The notes: generated by a model not told the origin, from the letters alone. A stretch of 64,000 nt of DNA from Cellulomonas sp. Leaf395 (GCF_001424125.1 NZ_LMQI01000005.1:215566-279565), one strand, 5' to 3'. Shown: positions 9,243 through 19,528, counted from the stretch's first letter. Numbers and translations: made by a program.

Positions 9243-9248
9243 TACGGT
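9243..9248 (+). promoter_or_regulatory. leaderless-type -10 hexamer for the membrane protein at 9257
   Basis: TACGGT lies 8 nt before GTG 9257. It is divergent from the pepA hexamer only 37 nt away. Confidence 0.45.
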
Positions 9249-9256
9249 GGGGCACC

Positions 9257-9616
9257 GTGATCGTCCCCCTCGCGCTGCTCGTCGGCGCCCTGTGCCTGGC
9301 GCTCGGTGCGTGGGCCGCATGGTTCGTCGTCCGGGACCGAGCCGTGGTGCTCCGGCAGCTGTGGGGCGCCGCCGTCATCGAGGGCGTGCTCGTCCTGCAG
9401 GCCGCGATCGCCGGCATCCTCGCCGCGACGGGCTCTCCCGACATCGACGGCGTCCTGCTCTGGGGCTATGTCCTCACGCAGGCCCTGGTGCTGCCGATCG
9501 CCGCCGCGTGGGCGTTCGCCGAGCGCACCCGGTGGAGCTCGGTGGTGCTGCTCGTCGCGGCGCTGACAGTGGCCTTCCTCGAGTTCCGACTGCTCCAGAT
9601 CTGGGGGAACGTGTGA
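9257..9616 (+). CDS. small integral membrane protein
   Basis: This 119-residue protein has four predicted membrane helices (about 3-25, 35-57, 65-87 and 93-112) and few charged residues. No family motif is recognised. It overlaps the next gene through GTGA at 9613-9616, so the two are probably translated together. Both lie directly upstream of pyrD. The function is unknown. Confidence 0.7.
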   Translation: MIVPLALLVGALCLALGAWAAWFVVRDRAVVLRQLWGAAVIEGVLVLQAAIAGILAATGSPDIDGVLLWGYVLTQALVLPIAAAWAFAERTRWSSVVLLVAALTVAFLEFRLLQIWGNV

Positions 9617-10050
9617 CTGACCGACACGCAGGCCAACAGCGACGGACGGGGAGCGGCCCGGGACGCCTCCTCGTCGCGGTGTACGGGATCCTCGCGCTCG
9701 CCGCGACGGCCCGCGGGATCTACCAGGTCACCACCAAGCTCGACGAGGCGCCGGTCGCCTACCTGCTCTCGCTCGGCGCGGGCCTGGTCTACGTCGTCGC
9801 GACCATCGCGCTGGCGACGGACCGTCGCAGGCTCGCCTGGTGGGCGGTGTCCATCGAGATGGTCGGCGTGCTGGCGGTCGGGGTGCTGTCGCTGGTCGAC
9901 GTGGGGGACTTCCCTGACGAGACGGTGTGGTCGGCGTTCGGGCAGGGTTACGGCTACGTCCCGCTGGTGCTGCCGTTCCTGGGCCTGGTCTGGCTGTGGC
10001 GCACCGGGCGGACGTCCGACGTGCCAGCGGCGTCGGACGACCTAGGGTGA
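9613..10050 (+). CDS. integral membrane protein upstream of pyrD
   Basis: This 145-residue protein has a short polar N-terminus and four hydrophobic segments (about 19-38, 48-68, 74-95 and 117-135). The GTG start at 9613 overlaps the preceding stop by 4 nt. I know similar proteins only as conserved hypothetical genes next to pyrD in actinobacteria. The -10 box of pyrD lies over its last codons. Confidence 0.7.
   Translation: MTDRHAGQQRRTGSGPGRLLVAVYGILALAATARGIYQVTTKLDEAPVAYLLSLGAGLVYVVATIALATDRRRLAWWAVSIEMVGVLAVGVLSLVDVGDFPDETVWSAFGQGYGYVPLVLPFLGLVWLWRTGRTSDVPAASDDLG
10043..10048 (+). promoter_or_regulatory. leaderless-type -10 hexamer deciding the pyrD start
   Basis: TAGGGT is followed by a 7-nt gap to GTG 10056. 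This favours that codon over the in-frame GTG at 10047, which would lie inside the hexamer. Confidence 0.55.
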
Positions 10051-10055
10051 ATCAC

Positions 10056-11120
10056 GTGTACCGACTGCTGTTCGACCTCGTGTTCCGTCGCATGGATCCG
10101 GAGCGCGCGCACGACCTCGCGTTCCGCCTCATCCGGGTGGTGGCGCAGGTCCCGATCCTGCGCGGCGCCGTGCACCGGGTCTTCCGGTCCTCCGAGGAGG
10201 GCGCCGTCGAGGTCTGGGGGCGACGGTTCCCCTCGCGGTTCGGGCTGGCGGCCGGGTTCGACAAGAACGCGGTCGGGGTCGCGGGCCTGACGATGCTCGG
10301 CTTCGGCTTCGTGGAGGTGGGCACGGTCACCGCGCACGCGCAGCCGGGCAACGAGCCGCCACGGCTCTGGCGCGTCCTGGACCAGCGGGCGCTGCGCAAC
10401 CGGATGGGCTTCAACAACGAGGGTTCGGCGGCGGTCGCGAGCCGGTTGCGGCGCCTTCGCGCGACCCCTGCCGGCCGACGCCTGGTGGTCGGGGTGAACA
10501 TCGGCAAGACCAAGGCGACCCCTGCGGAGCAGGCGCCGGCGGACTACGCGACCAGCGCTGCCAGGCTCGCGCCGTACGCCGACTACCTGGTGGTGAACGT
10601 GTCGTCCCCGAACACCCCCGGGCTGCGCGACCTGCAGTCGGTCGAGGCCCTGCGCCCGATCCTGGAGGCCACCCGCGTGGCGGCCGACGAGGCGACGGCG
10701 TCGGCCGGGCTCGCTCCCGTGCCGCTGCTCGTCAAGATCGCCCCGGACCTCTCCGACGACGACGTGGACGCGGTGGCCGAGCTGGCCGCCGAGCTGGGCC
10801 TGGACGGGATCGTCGCGGTCAACACCACCATCGGCCACGACCTCGGGCCGGGCGGACTGTCCGGCCCGCCCGTGCTCGCGCGCGGACTCGACGTGGTGGC
10901 GCGCCTGCGCAACCAGCTGGGGCCTGACGCCGTCATCATCGGGGTGGGCGGGATCACGACCGCCGCCGACGCCCGCGAGTACGTCGCTGTCGGCGCGACG
11001 CTCGTGCAGGGCTACACCGGGCTCATCTACGTGGGCCCGGCCTATGCGTCCCGGATCGCCCGCGCCCTCGCGGCGGACGAGGCGTTGCGTGCTCCGGCTC
11101 GGCGTAGGGCGGTCGCGTGA
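10056..11120 (+). CDS. pyrD: quinone-dependent dihydroorotate dehydrogenase (class 2)
   Basis: This 354-residue FMN enzyme oxidises dihydroorotate to orotate with a quinone acceptor, the fourth step of pyrimidine synthesis. The N-terminal segment (YRLLFDLVFRRMDPERAH) is the membrane-contacting extension of class 2 enzymes. AGFDKNA, NRMGFNNEG, VNVSSPNTPGLR and the C-terminal GVGGI motif complete the FMN and substrate site. The start is set by the TAGGGT box at 10043; a GTG at 10047 is the alternative. The next small gene overlaps its stop codon. Confidence 0.94.
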   Translation: MYRLLFDLVFRRMDPERAHDLAFRLIRVVAQVPILRGAVHRVFRSSEEGAVEVWGRRFPSRFGLAAGFDKNAVGVAGLTMLGFGFVEVGTVTAHAQPGNEPPRLWRVLDQRALRNRMGFNNEGSAAVASRLRRLRATPAGRRLVVGVNIGKTKATPAEQAPADYATSAARLAPYADYLVVNVSSPNTPGLRDLQSVEALRPILEATRVAADEATASAGLAPVPLLVKIAPDLSDDDVDAVAELAAELGLDGIVAVNTTIGHDLGPGGLSGPPVLARGLDVVARLRNQLGPDAVIIGVGGITTAADAREYVAVGATLVQGYTGLIYVGPAYASRIARALAADEALRAPARRRAVA

Positions 11121-11332
11121 TGGTGGTGCGGCCGCAGTGGGAGTGGCGTTTCGACGGTGCGGACGGGTCCGCGCTCGACCGGCCGGTCAGCCCGGTGTTC
11201 ACGACGCAGTACGACGCTGAGCAGTGGCTCGGTGAGCACTGGCGCACGCTGGCCGCCCAGGGCGTGCAGGCGGTCGGCCTGCTGCACGAGGGTGCTCAGG
11301 CGACGCCGACCCTCACGCTGCCCCTGATCTGA
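11120..11332 (+). CDS. small hypothetical protein overlapping pyrD
   Basis: This 70-residue soluble protein is rich in Trp (WEWRF, QWLGEHWRTL). Its ATG shares one base with the pyrD stop codon in TGATG, which suggests translational coupling. I recognise no domain, although small proteins of this kind are conserved in actinobacteria. The stop lies 3 nt from the stop of the convergent regulator gene. Confidence 0.6.
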   Translation: MVVRPQWEWRFDGADGSALDRPVSPVFTTQYDAEQWLGEHWRTLAAQGVQAVGLLHEGAQATPTLTLPLI

Positions 11333-11335
11333 CCG

Positions 11336-12796
11336 TCACACCAGCGCGGGCACCCGGTCGGGTCCGGTCACCGGTGCGGTGATCCCCAGCCCTGCCCATG
11401 CCGCGGCGAGCCCGGCGACGGCTCGGCGCAGGTCGTCGGGTGACGTGGTGAACGGCACCCGCAGGTTCCGCTCGAAGCTCCCGTCCACGCCGAACGCCGT
11501 GCCCGGTACCACCCGGACCCCGTGCCGGGTCGAGATCGCGGCCAGCGCGCTGGACACCGGTGCGCCGAGGTCCGCCCACAGCGCCAGCCCGCCCGCAGGC
11601 ACGTCGAACCGCCAGGACGGCAGCTGGTCGAGCAGCAGCCCGACGAGCAGGTCCCGACGGGCGCGCAGCTCGGTCCGGCGACGGTCCAGGAGGTCGGTCG
11701 GTTGCGCGAGGAGCTCGGCCACGACCAGCTGCTCCAGCACCGCTGTCCCGTGGTCGGTGTGCGCACGCGTGGTGGCGAGCCGGGAGACCAGGTCCGGGTG
11801 CGCGCGGACCCAGCCGACCCGCAACCCGCCCCAGTAGCTCTTGGACGCCGAGCCGATCGAGATGACGTAGGCCGACGCCGTGCCGTCGCCTGCGTACGAG
11901 CGGGGCGCCGGGCCGTCGATGGTCAGCTCGGTCAGGACGTCGTCGCCGACGATCGCCGTGCGGTACCGACGGGCCAAGGCACGCACCTGGGCGCGCTCAT
12001 CGTCGTCGAGGCTGGTCCCGGTGGGGTTGTGGTGGTCGGGGATCAGGTAGACCAGCCGGGGCGACACCTGCCGCAGGGTCGACTCGAGCAGGTCGATGTC
12101 CAGACCGGAACCGCCTGACGGGACCGGCACCGGGCGGGCCCCGACGCTCCGCACCACGTCGATCGCCAGCGGGTAGGTGGGGTGCTCCACCACCACGCGG
12201 TCTCCGGGTCCGGCATGCGCCGTGACCAGCAGGTGGATCGCCTGCTGCGCGCCCGTCGTGATCAGCACCTGGTCGGGGCTCGTGGGGGTGCCGCGACGGG
12301 TGTACCACCGCGCGACAGCCTCGCGCAGCACAGGGAGCCCGAGCGGCGAGTAGCCCGTGCCGGACAGGTGGCGGGGGAGCGCGTCGAGCGCCGCGAGGTA
12401 GGCACCGTGCAGTGACGACGGGGCTGACGGTGCCGCCATCGCGAGGTCGACGACCCCCGGCTCGTGCCCGACGGACTCCGCCATCGACGCGCGCGCTCCC
12501 GGGCCTGAGGGGAGCGTCGTGACCGTGCCCGAGCCGCGCCGGCTCACGAGGTAGCCCTCGTCGCGCAGGAGCCCGTAGGTGGCGGTGGTGGTCGTGCGGG
12601 AGACGCCGGCGGCGTCGGCCAGCTCGCGCTCGCTAGGCAGGCGGGTGCTCAGCGGGACCGATCCGGAGAGGATCGCGGCCCGCAGCGCGTCGGCGAGGGC
12701 GACGTACGCCGGACCGGGGCGCTGCCATGCGCCCAGCACGGTGTCCAGCCGCCGTCCGCTGATCCGGCGGTCCGCTGGCAGGTCTTCGAGAGGCAT
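11336..12796 (-). CDS. MocR/PdxR-type PLP-dependent transcriptional regulator
   Basis: This 486-residue protein fuses a GntR-type winged helix-turn-helix (about 25-95; LPSERELADAAGVSRTT is the recognition region) to a class I aminotransferase-like domain. SASKSYWGGLRVGW holds the PLP-binding lysine. MocR regulators use the aminotransferase domain to sense PLP or an amino compound. It is divergent from a small membrane protein and a YczE protein. The YczR subgroup of MocR regulators is known to be paired with yczE, so those genes are its probable target. Confidence 0.9.
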   Translation of the reverse strand: MPLEDLPADRRISGRRLDTVLGAWQRPGPAYVALADALRAAILSGSVPLSTRLPSERELADAAGVSRTTTTATYGLLRDEGYLVSRRGSGTVTTLPSGPGARASMAESVGHEPGVVDLAMAAPSAPSSLHGAYLAALDALPRHLSGTGYSPLGLPVLREAVARWYTRRGTPTSPDQVLITTGAQQAIHLLVTAHAGPGDRVVVEHPTYPLAIDVVRSVGARPVPVPSGGSGLDIDLLESTLRQVSPRLVYLIPDHHNPTGTSLDDDERAQVRALARRYRTAIVGDDVLTELTIDGPAPRSYAGDGTASAYVISIGSASKSYWGGLRVGWVRAHPDLVSRLATTRAHTDHGTAVLEQLVVAELLAQPTDLLDRRRTELRARRDLLVGLLLDQLPSWRFDVPAGGLALWADLGAPVSSALAAISTRHGVRVVPGTAFGVDGSFERNLRVPFTTSPDDLRRAVAGLAAAWAGLGITAPVTGPDRVPALV

Positions 12797-12859
12797 AGGG
12801 CCACTATGCCAGAAGTGGCTATGTCAAACGAGTCCACTAAGGGTCCAGAGTTGCTGTTC
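12789..12859. promoter_or_regulatory. divergent regulatory region with direct and inverted repeats (MocR operator candidate)
   Basis: This short, unusually A/T-rich stretch contains the direct repeat CTATGCC (12804-12810) and CTATGTC (12819-12825). CCACT and AGTGG also form an inverted pair around the first copy. Read on the minus strand, CATAGT (12803-12808) is a -10-like hexamer 6 nt before the MocR start. MocR regulators typically bind direct repeats between divergent genes. Confidence 0.45.
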
Positions 12860-13021
12860 ATGGAGATGTGGTTGTGGTTGGGGATATCGCTCGTCCCGCT
12901 CGCGGGACTCGTGGTCGCGCTGCGGCGCACGCTCCAGAAGGACGGGCTGGGGCACAGGCCCCCGCCGGCTTCGCGCTACGACTGGTTCGAGCAGCACGAT
13001 CAGCACGGTCAGCTCACGTGA
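12860..13021 (+). CDS. small single-pass membrane protein, coupled to yczE
   Basis: From the ATG at 12860 this is a 53-residue protein: one membrane helix (about 3-22) followed by a basic, then polar and acidic tail (SRYDWFEQHDQH). In-frame ATGs at 12806 and 12821 would extend it into the divergent promoter region and are less likely. Its stop overlaps the GTG start of yczE by 4 nt, which argues that it is a real gene translated together with it. No family is recognised. Confidence 0.55.
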   Translation: MEMWLWLGISLVPLAGLVVALRRTLQKDGLGHRPPPASRYDWFEQHDQHGQLT

Positions 13022-13704
13022 GCGCCGACGACGAGCGCACGTATGCTCGCGCGGTGCCGTCCTGGATGCGACCCGGTGCACGCCCCGTGCGCCGGGCCGT
13101 GCAGCTGCTGATCGGCCTCGTCCTGTATGCGGCGTCGATCGCGATGCTCGTGGACGCCGGCCTGGGCAGCATGCCGTGGGACGTCCTCACCCAGGGCATC
13201 GTGCGACGCACGGGTCTGTCCTTCGGCGTCGTCACCCTGCTGACCGGGCTGGTGGTCCTGGCGTGCTGGATCCCGCTGCGTCAGCGCCCGGGCGTCGGCA
13301 CGGTCGCGAACATCGTCGTGATCAGCGCGCTCGTGGACCCGTTCCTCGCACTGCTCGATGGACTGCCGGACGCGATGGGTATCCGCATCACGCTGGCCAC
13401 CAGCGGCATCGTGCTCAACGGTCTCGCGACGGGCCTGTACGTCGGTGCGCGGCTCGGGCCCGGTCCGCGTGACGGGCTCATGACCGGGCTCGTGCGCCGG
13501 ACCGGCCGCTCCGTACGACTGGTCCGCACCAGCATCGAGGTGGGGGTGGTGTCGGTCGGCTGGCTGCTCGGCGGCACCGTGGGGTTCGCGACGCTCGCCT
13601 ACGCGCTCGCGATCGGCCCGCTCGTGCACCTGTTCCTGCCGCGCCTGACGGTGCAGACCGCGGTGCCCGAAACCGTCGAACACGTCGAAGCTGTCGCAGT
13701 GTGA
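13018..13704 (+). CDS. yczE: YczE/YyaS/YitT-type membrane protein
   Basis: This 228-residue protein has five or six hydrophobic segments with the pattern typical of YczE: DAGLGSMPWDVLTQGI near residue 48, GLYVGARLGPGPRDGLMTGL near 140, and repeated TG motifs. The family is a membrane protein group of unknown transport role, found next to MocR regulators of the YczR type. Start at GTG 13018 gives a 4-nt overlap with the upstream small gene; GTG 13054 is an alternative. A strong hairpin follows the stop. Confidence 0.8.
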   Translation: MSADDERTYARAVPSWMRPGARPVRRAVQLLIGLVLYAASIAMLVDAGLGSMPWDVLTQGIVRRTGLSFGVVTLLTGLVVLACWIPLRQRPGVGTVANIVVISALVDPFLALLDGLPDAMGIRITLATSGIVLNGLATGLYVGARLGPGPRDGLMTGLVRRTGRSVRLVRTSIEVGVVSVGWLLGGTVGFATLAYALAIGPLVHLFLPRLTVQTAVPETVEHVEAVAV

Positions 13705-13708
13705 GGGA

Positions 13709-13736
13709 GGCCCGGCCCCGTCACCGGGGCCGGGCC
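13709..13736. terminator. bidirectional hairpin between yczE and the aldo/keto reductase
   Basis: A 12-bp perfect stem (13709-13720 with 13725-13736) closes a TCAC loop between two convergent stop codons. It lacks a long T-run, as is common in this kind of genome. Confidence 0.75.
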
Positions 13737-13741
13737 GACGC

Positions 13742-14752
13742 TCAGCGCGCAGGCGGTGCGTTCTTCGCGGTCTCGCCCGGGTCCGACACGACGGAGTCGC
13801 CCAGGATCGAGTCGATCCGTGCGAGCAGCTCCGCCGGGATCGTGACACCGGACGCCTTGACGTTCTCCGTGACCTGCTCGGGCCGCGAGGCGCCGATGAT
13901 CGCCGCGGCGACGTTCTGGTTCTGCAGCACCCACGCCACGGCCAGCTGGGCCAGGGACAGCCCGAGCTCGTCGGCGACCGGCGTGAGGTCCTGCACGCGC
14001 TGCAGCACGTCCGGCTGGTCGAGGAAGCGGCCGATGAAGCGGGCGCCGCCCTTCTCGTCGGTCGCGCGCGACCCCTCCGGAGGTGCCTGGCCCGGCTTGT
14101 ACTTGCCGGTCAGCACACCCTGTGCCACCGGGGACCAGACGATCTGCGAGAGCCCGAGCTCTTCCGAGGTGGGGACGACCTCGCCCTCGATGACCCGCCA
14201 GAGAGCCGAGTACTGGGGCTGGTTGGAGATCAGCTGGACGCCGAGCTCCTGCGCGAGGGCGTGCCCGGCGCGGATCTGGTCCGCGGTCCACTCGCTCACG
14301 CCGATGTACAGCGCCTTGCCCGAGCGCACGACGTCCGCGAACGCCTGCATCGTCTCCTCGAGCGGGGTCGACAGGTCGTAGCGGTGCGCCTGGTACAGGT
14401 CGACGTAGTCTGTCTGGAGGCGCTGCAGCGAGCCGTCGATCGACTCGAGGATGTGCTTGCGCGAGAGGCCCGAGTCGTTGGCGCCCCCGGGGCCGGTGGG
14501 CCAGTAGACCTTGGTGAAGATCTCGAGCGACTGGCGTCGCTCGCCCTTGAGGGCCTCGCCGAGGACGGTCTCGGCCTTGGTGTTGGCGTAGACGTCCGCG
14601 GTGTCGAAGCTCGTGATGCCCGCGTCGAGCGCGGCCCGCACACAGGCCTTCGCGGTGTCGTTCTCCACCTGCGAGCCGTGCGTGAGCCAGTTGCCGTAGG
14701 TGATCTCGGTGATCTTGAGGCCGGAGCGGCCCAGGTAGCGGTAGGAAACCAT
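13742..14752 (-). CDS. aldo/keto reductase family protein
   Basis: This 336-residue NADPH-dependent reductase starts MVSYRYLGRSGLKITEITYGNW split over residues 1-22. It has DTADVYANTKAE near residue 55, which holds the catalytic Asp and Tyr, and further family blocks YLSQ-like and SRPEQV near the C-terminus. It resembles the potassium-channel beta-subunit (AKR6) and YghZ branch. The ATG at 14752 is chosen because TAGGGT lies 7 nt upstream; a GTG at 14761 would overlap that promoter. The substrate is unknown. Confidence 0.88.
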   Translation of the reverse strand: MVSYRYLGRSGLKITEITYGNWLTHGSQVENDTAKACVRAALDAGITSFDTADVYANTKAETVLGEALKGERRQSLEIFTKVYWPTGPGGANDSGLSRKHILESIDGSLQRLQTDYVDLYQAHRYDLSTPLEETMQAFADVVRSGKALYIGVSEWTADQIRAGHALAQELGVQLISNQPQYSALWRVIEGEVVPTSEELGLSQIVWSPVAQGVLTGKYKPGQAPPEGSRATDEKGGARFIGRFLDQPDVLQRVQDLTPVADELGLSLAQLAVAWVLQNQNVAAAIIGASRPEQVTENVKASGVTIPAELLARIDSILGDSVVSDPGETAKNAPPAR

Positions 14753-14759
14753 GCCCGCC

Positions 14760-14765
14760 ACCCTA
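14760..14765 (-). promoter_or_regulatory. leaderless-type -10 hexamer for the aldo/keto reductase
   Basis: TAGGGT on the minus strand ends 7 nt before ATG 14752. It lies just beyond the stop of the upstream DUF3043 gene. Confidence 0.55.
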
Positions 14766-14773
14766 CGGCGGCG

Positions 14774-16770
<1,997 letters not shown>

Positions 16771-16797
16771 CTCGTGCTGGCCCGCTGACGCAGGGCG

Positions 16798-17340
16798 TCA
16801 GGCCGCCGGCTGTCCCCGGTGCGCCACGCCGACGGCCTCGGCCCACGCCCGGACCTCGGCAGGGAGATCCGGCGAGGGGCCGTCGTGCGTGCCCAGCAGG
16901 CCGACGACGTCCGGCGCCGGCACGCGACCACCGTCGCGGGCCAAGAACCGACCAGCGACCACACCGCGAGCGACGTGCTCGTCGCCGCGGGTGAAGACCT
17001 GCTCCAGGTACGCGCAGCGCGCGTCCCAGCCGAGCAGGCGGGTGGTGATCTCGAACCGCTGGCCCAGGGTCAGCGAGCGTCGGTAGGAGACGGTCGACGA
17101 GGCGACGACCGGGTACCAGCCGCGCTCGTTCAGCAGCGGGAACGCTCCGAGGTCGGCGAGGTAGTTGCTCCGCGCGACGTCCATCATCTGCAGGTACACG
17201 CCGTTGTTCACGTGACGGTAGAAGTCGAGGTCGCCGATGCGCACCCGCATCCGCGTGACCGACGGCTCGAGCACACCCCGGCCGGCGACTGCACGGCGTG
17301 GACGGGTCGTGGCCAGCGCGAGCTGGATCATCCGGGTCAT
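16798..17340 (-). CDS. acyl-CoA thioesterase family protein (hotdog fold)
   Basis: This 180-residue protein carries the hotdog signature RIGDLDFYRHVNNGVYLQMMD split across residues 33-53, followed by SSTVSYRRSLTLG, as in 4HBT-like thioesterases of the Them6 type. Such proteins hydrolyse acyl-CoA thioesters. Its ATG overlaps the stop of the upstream monooxygenase-like gene in ATGA, and it is the last gene of a tight operon led by nadA. The acyl substrate is unknown. Confidence 0.75.
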   Translation of the reverse strand: MTRMIQLALATTRPRRAVAGRGVLEPSVTRMRVRIGDLDFYRHVNNGVYLQMMDVARSNYLADLGAFPLLNERGWYPVVASSTVSYRRSLTLGQRFEITTRLLGWDARCAYLEQVFTRGDEHVARGVVAGRFLARDGGRVPAPDVVGLLGTHDGPSPDLPAEVRAWAEAVGVAHRGQPAA

Positions 17341-17678
17341 GCCGCGAGGTTACTCGCGAGTACGTTCGACCGGAACGGGCACGAATGCTCGACCACCGGG
17401 AACGGCTCGTAGAAGTGGTGCAGCAGCTCGCGCCACCGCGTGTACTGCGGCGACGCACGGAACCCGGCCTCGTGGGCCCCGACCGAGTCCCACCCGATCA
17501 GCAGCAAGTACGTCCCCGGTCGTTCGACACCACGCGAGACGTGGATCCCGCGGAAGCCGGGGATGCCCGACACGAGCGGCACAGCCTCGGCCATCGCCGC
17601 CTCGAACGCGGCCTCCTCACCTGCCCGAACCGGCAGATGGGCCTGCTCGAGCACCGGGGCGTCGAGCAGCCCGGTCAT
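17337..17678 (-). CDS. antibiotic biosynthesis monooxygenase (ABM) domain protein
   Basis: This 113-residue protein forms a single ABM-type ferredoxin-like domain: an N-terminal strand with PVRAGEEAAFEAAM, then SGIPGFRGIHVSRG, then YLLLIGWDSVGAHEAGFR and a C-terminal region with Trp and His. ABM domains act as cofactor-free monooxygenases or as binding proteins. It overlaps its neighbours by 4 nt at both ends. Function within this operon is unknown. Confidence 0.75.
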   Translation of the reverse strand: MTGLLDAPVLEQAHLPVRAGEEAAFEAAMAEAVPLVSGIPGFRGIHVSRGVERPGTYLLLIGWDSVGAHEAGFRASPQYTRWRELLHHFYEPFPVVEHSCPFRSNVLASNLAA

Positions 17679-18274
17679 ACGGGCGGCTCGGGGTCGTACT
17701 GGATGCCGCGGCGCACGGCGCGAGCAGCGTCGACCGACTCCAGCCGAGCCACCAGGTGCAGGGCCATGTCGATCCCCGCGGAGACGCCCGCCGACGTGAC
17801 GATGTCGCCGTCGTCGACGAACCGGGCCTCGGTGTCGGCCAGGACGCTCGGGTCGATCACGGCGAGCTCGTCGAAGGCTTGCCAGTGGGTGGTCGCGGGG
17901 CGCCCGGACAGCAGCCCGGCAGCTGCGTAGACGAGCGCGCCCGTGCAGACGCTGGTCATCAGCGGCGTCGTCGCCCGCATCCCGCGCACCCACTCGAGGT
18001 GCGCCGGGTCGCGCAGGAGCGCGCGGGTGCCGAAGCCTCCTGGGTAGACCAGGACGTGCAACGGCGCCACCTGGTCCACGCTCAGGTCGGGGACGAGGCG
18101 CAGGCCCTTGGCGCAGCGGATCCCGCTGCCGTCGAGCGAGAACGTCACCACCTCCGGCCGCAGCTCCGAGTGCTCGGCCCAGGAGGCGAGCACCTCGTAC
18201 GGCCCGACGACGTCGAGCTCCTCGGCGTCGTCGAACACGAAGACGCCCACCCGCAGATGGTGTCCGGTCGACAT
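17675..18274 (-). CDS. DJ-1/PfpI family protein
   Basis: This 199-residue protein has the flavodoxin-like fold of the DJ-1/PfpI superfamily: VGVFVFDDAEELDVVGPYE at the N-terminus, YPGGFGTRALL in the middle, and the nucleophile elbow TSVCTGALVYAAAGLL with its cysteine. It resembles isonitrile hydratase-like members and the N-terminal domain of AraC-type regulators, but no DNA-binding domain is attached. It starts 2 nt after the nadA stop and overlaps the next gene by 4 nt. Confidence 0.82.
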   Translation of the reverse strand: MSTGHHLRVGVFVFDDAEELDVVGPYEVLASWAEHSELRPEVVTFSLDGSGIRCAKGLRLVPDLSVDQVAPLHVLVYPGGFGTRALLRDPAHLEWVRGMRATTPLMTSVCTGALVYAAAGLLSGRPATTHWQAFDELAVIDPSVLADTEARFVDDGDIVTSAGVSAGIDMALHLVARLESVDAARAVRRGIQYDPEPPV

Positions 18275-18276
18275 CG

Positions 18277-19467
18277 TCAGTAGCCCGGAAGCGCGAGCAT
18301 CTGGTCGAGGGCGACCCGGGCCCAGTGGGCGTCGTCGGCGTCCACCACGATCCGGTTGACCGGGCGGCCCGCCACCAGGGACTCCATCGCCCACACCAGA
18401 TGCGGAAGGTCGATGCGGTTCATGGTCGAGCAGAAGCAGACGGTCGAGTCGAGGTAATGGATGTTCTTGTCCGGGTGCGCGGCCGCGAGCCGGCGGACCA
18501 GGTTGAGCTCGGTGCCGACGGCCCAGGAGCTCCCCGGAGCGGCGGCGTCGAGCGCCTTGACGATGTACTCCGTCGAGCCCACGAGGTCGGCCGCGAGGAC
18601 CACCTCGTGCTGGCACTCCGGGTGCACGATGACGGTCACGTCAGGGACGGCTGCGCGGATGTCGGTGACGTTCCGGACGGAGAACCGTCCGTGCACCGAG
18701 CAGTGGCCGCGCCACAGGATCATGCGCGCGTCGCGCAGCTGCTCCGTGGTCAGGCCGCCACCGGGCTTGCGAGGATCGAACACCACGCAGTCCTCGAGCG
18801 AGAGGCCCAGCTGCTGGACGGCGGTGTTGCGTCCGAGGTGCTGGTCCGGCATGAAGAGGACCTTGCCGGTGCCGCCGAGGCCGCCCACCTTGTCGAACGC
18901 CCACCGCAGCGCGACGTGCGCGTTGGACGACGTGCAGATGGTGCCGCCGTGCCGGCCGGTGAACGCCTTGATCGACGCCGCGGAGTTCATGTACGTCACG
19001 GGCACGGTCGACTCCGCGATGCCGGCGTCGACCAGCACGTCCCACGCGTCCTCGACCTGGTCGATCGCCGCCATGTCCGCCATGGAGCAGCCCGCTGCGA
19101 GGTCCGGCAGGATCACCTGCTGGTGGTCCGAGGTGAGGATGTCGGCGGACTCGGCCATGAAGTGCACCCCGCAGAACAGGATGAACTCGGCCTCGGGCCG
19201 CGCGGCCGCCTCACGCGCGAGCTTGAACGAGTCGCCCGTGACGTCGGCGAACTCGATGACCTCGTCGCGCTGGTAGTGGTGGCCCAGCACGAACGCACGG
19301 GAACCGAGGGCGGCGCGCGCGGCTCGGGCGCGCTCGACGAGGTCCGGGTCGCTCGGTGCCGGGAGGCCGCCGACGCACTCGACGCCGCGCTCGGAAGCCA
19401 GGTCGACACCGCGCCCCAGCAGCAGGAGGGCCGACGGAGCCGGCTCGGAGAAGGTGCTCGTGCTCAC
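18277..19467 (-). CDS. nadA: quinolinate synthase A
   Basis: This 396-residue [4Fe-4S] enzyme condenses iminoaspartate with dihydroxyacetone phosphate to make quinolinate for NAD. It has LGHHYQRDE near residue 70, the FCGVHFMAESA cysteine, PDLAAGCSMAD, HPECQHEV and the C-terminal cysteine in VCFCSTMNRID. The GTG at 19467 follows GGGAGG. nadB and nadC are not visible downstream; instead a DJ-1, an ABM and a thioesterase gene follow with no gaps, which is an unusual operon for nadA. Confidence 0.93.
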   Translation of the reverse strand: MSTSTFSEPAPSALLLLGRGVDLASERGVECVGGLPAPSDPDLVERARAARAALGSRAFVLGHHYQRDEVIEFADVTGDSFKLAREAAARPEAEFILFCGVHFMAESADILTSDHQQVILPDLAAGCSMADMAAIDQVEDAWDVLVDAGIAESTVPVTYMNSAASIKAFTGRHGGTICTSSNAHVALRWAFDKVGGLGGTGKVLFMPDQHLGRNTAVQQLGLSLEDCVVFDPRKPGGGLTTEQLRDARMILWRGHCSVHGRFSVRNVTDIRAAVPDVTVIVHPECQHEVVLAADLVGSTEYIVKALDAAAPGSSWAVGTELNLVRRLAAAHPDKNIHYLDSTVCFCSTMNRIDLPHLVWAMESLVAGRPVNRIVVDADDAHWARVALDQMLALPGY

Positions 19468-19528
19468 GCGGCGATCCTCCCACACAGGCGACTCACGCTC
19501 CCGTCCAGGACCGTGCCACGATGCGGCC

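Noticed and set aside
10047..10055. GTG 10047 as the pyrD start with a 4-nt overlap
   Set aside because: It falls inside the TAGGGT hexamer, and family members usually begin at the YRLLF segment, which the GTG at 10056 gives.
12806..12859. Longer form of the small membrane protein starting at 12806
   Set aside because: It would leave 9 bp between divergent start codons and place the repeats inside coding sequence; the ATG at 12860 fits better. Not excluded.
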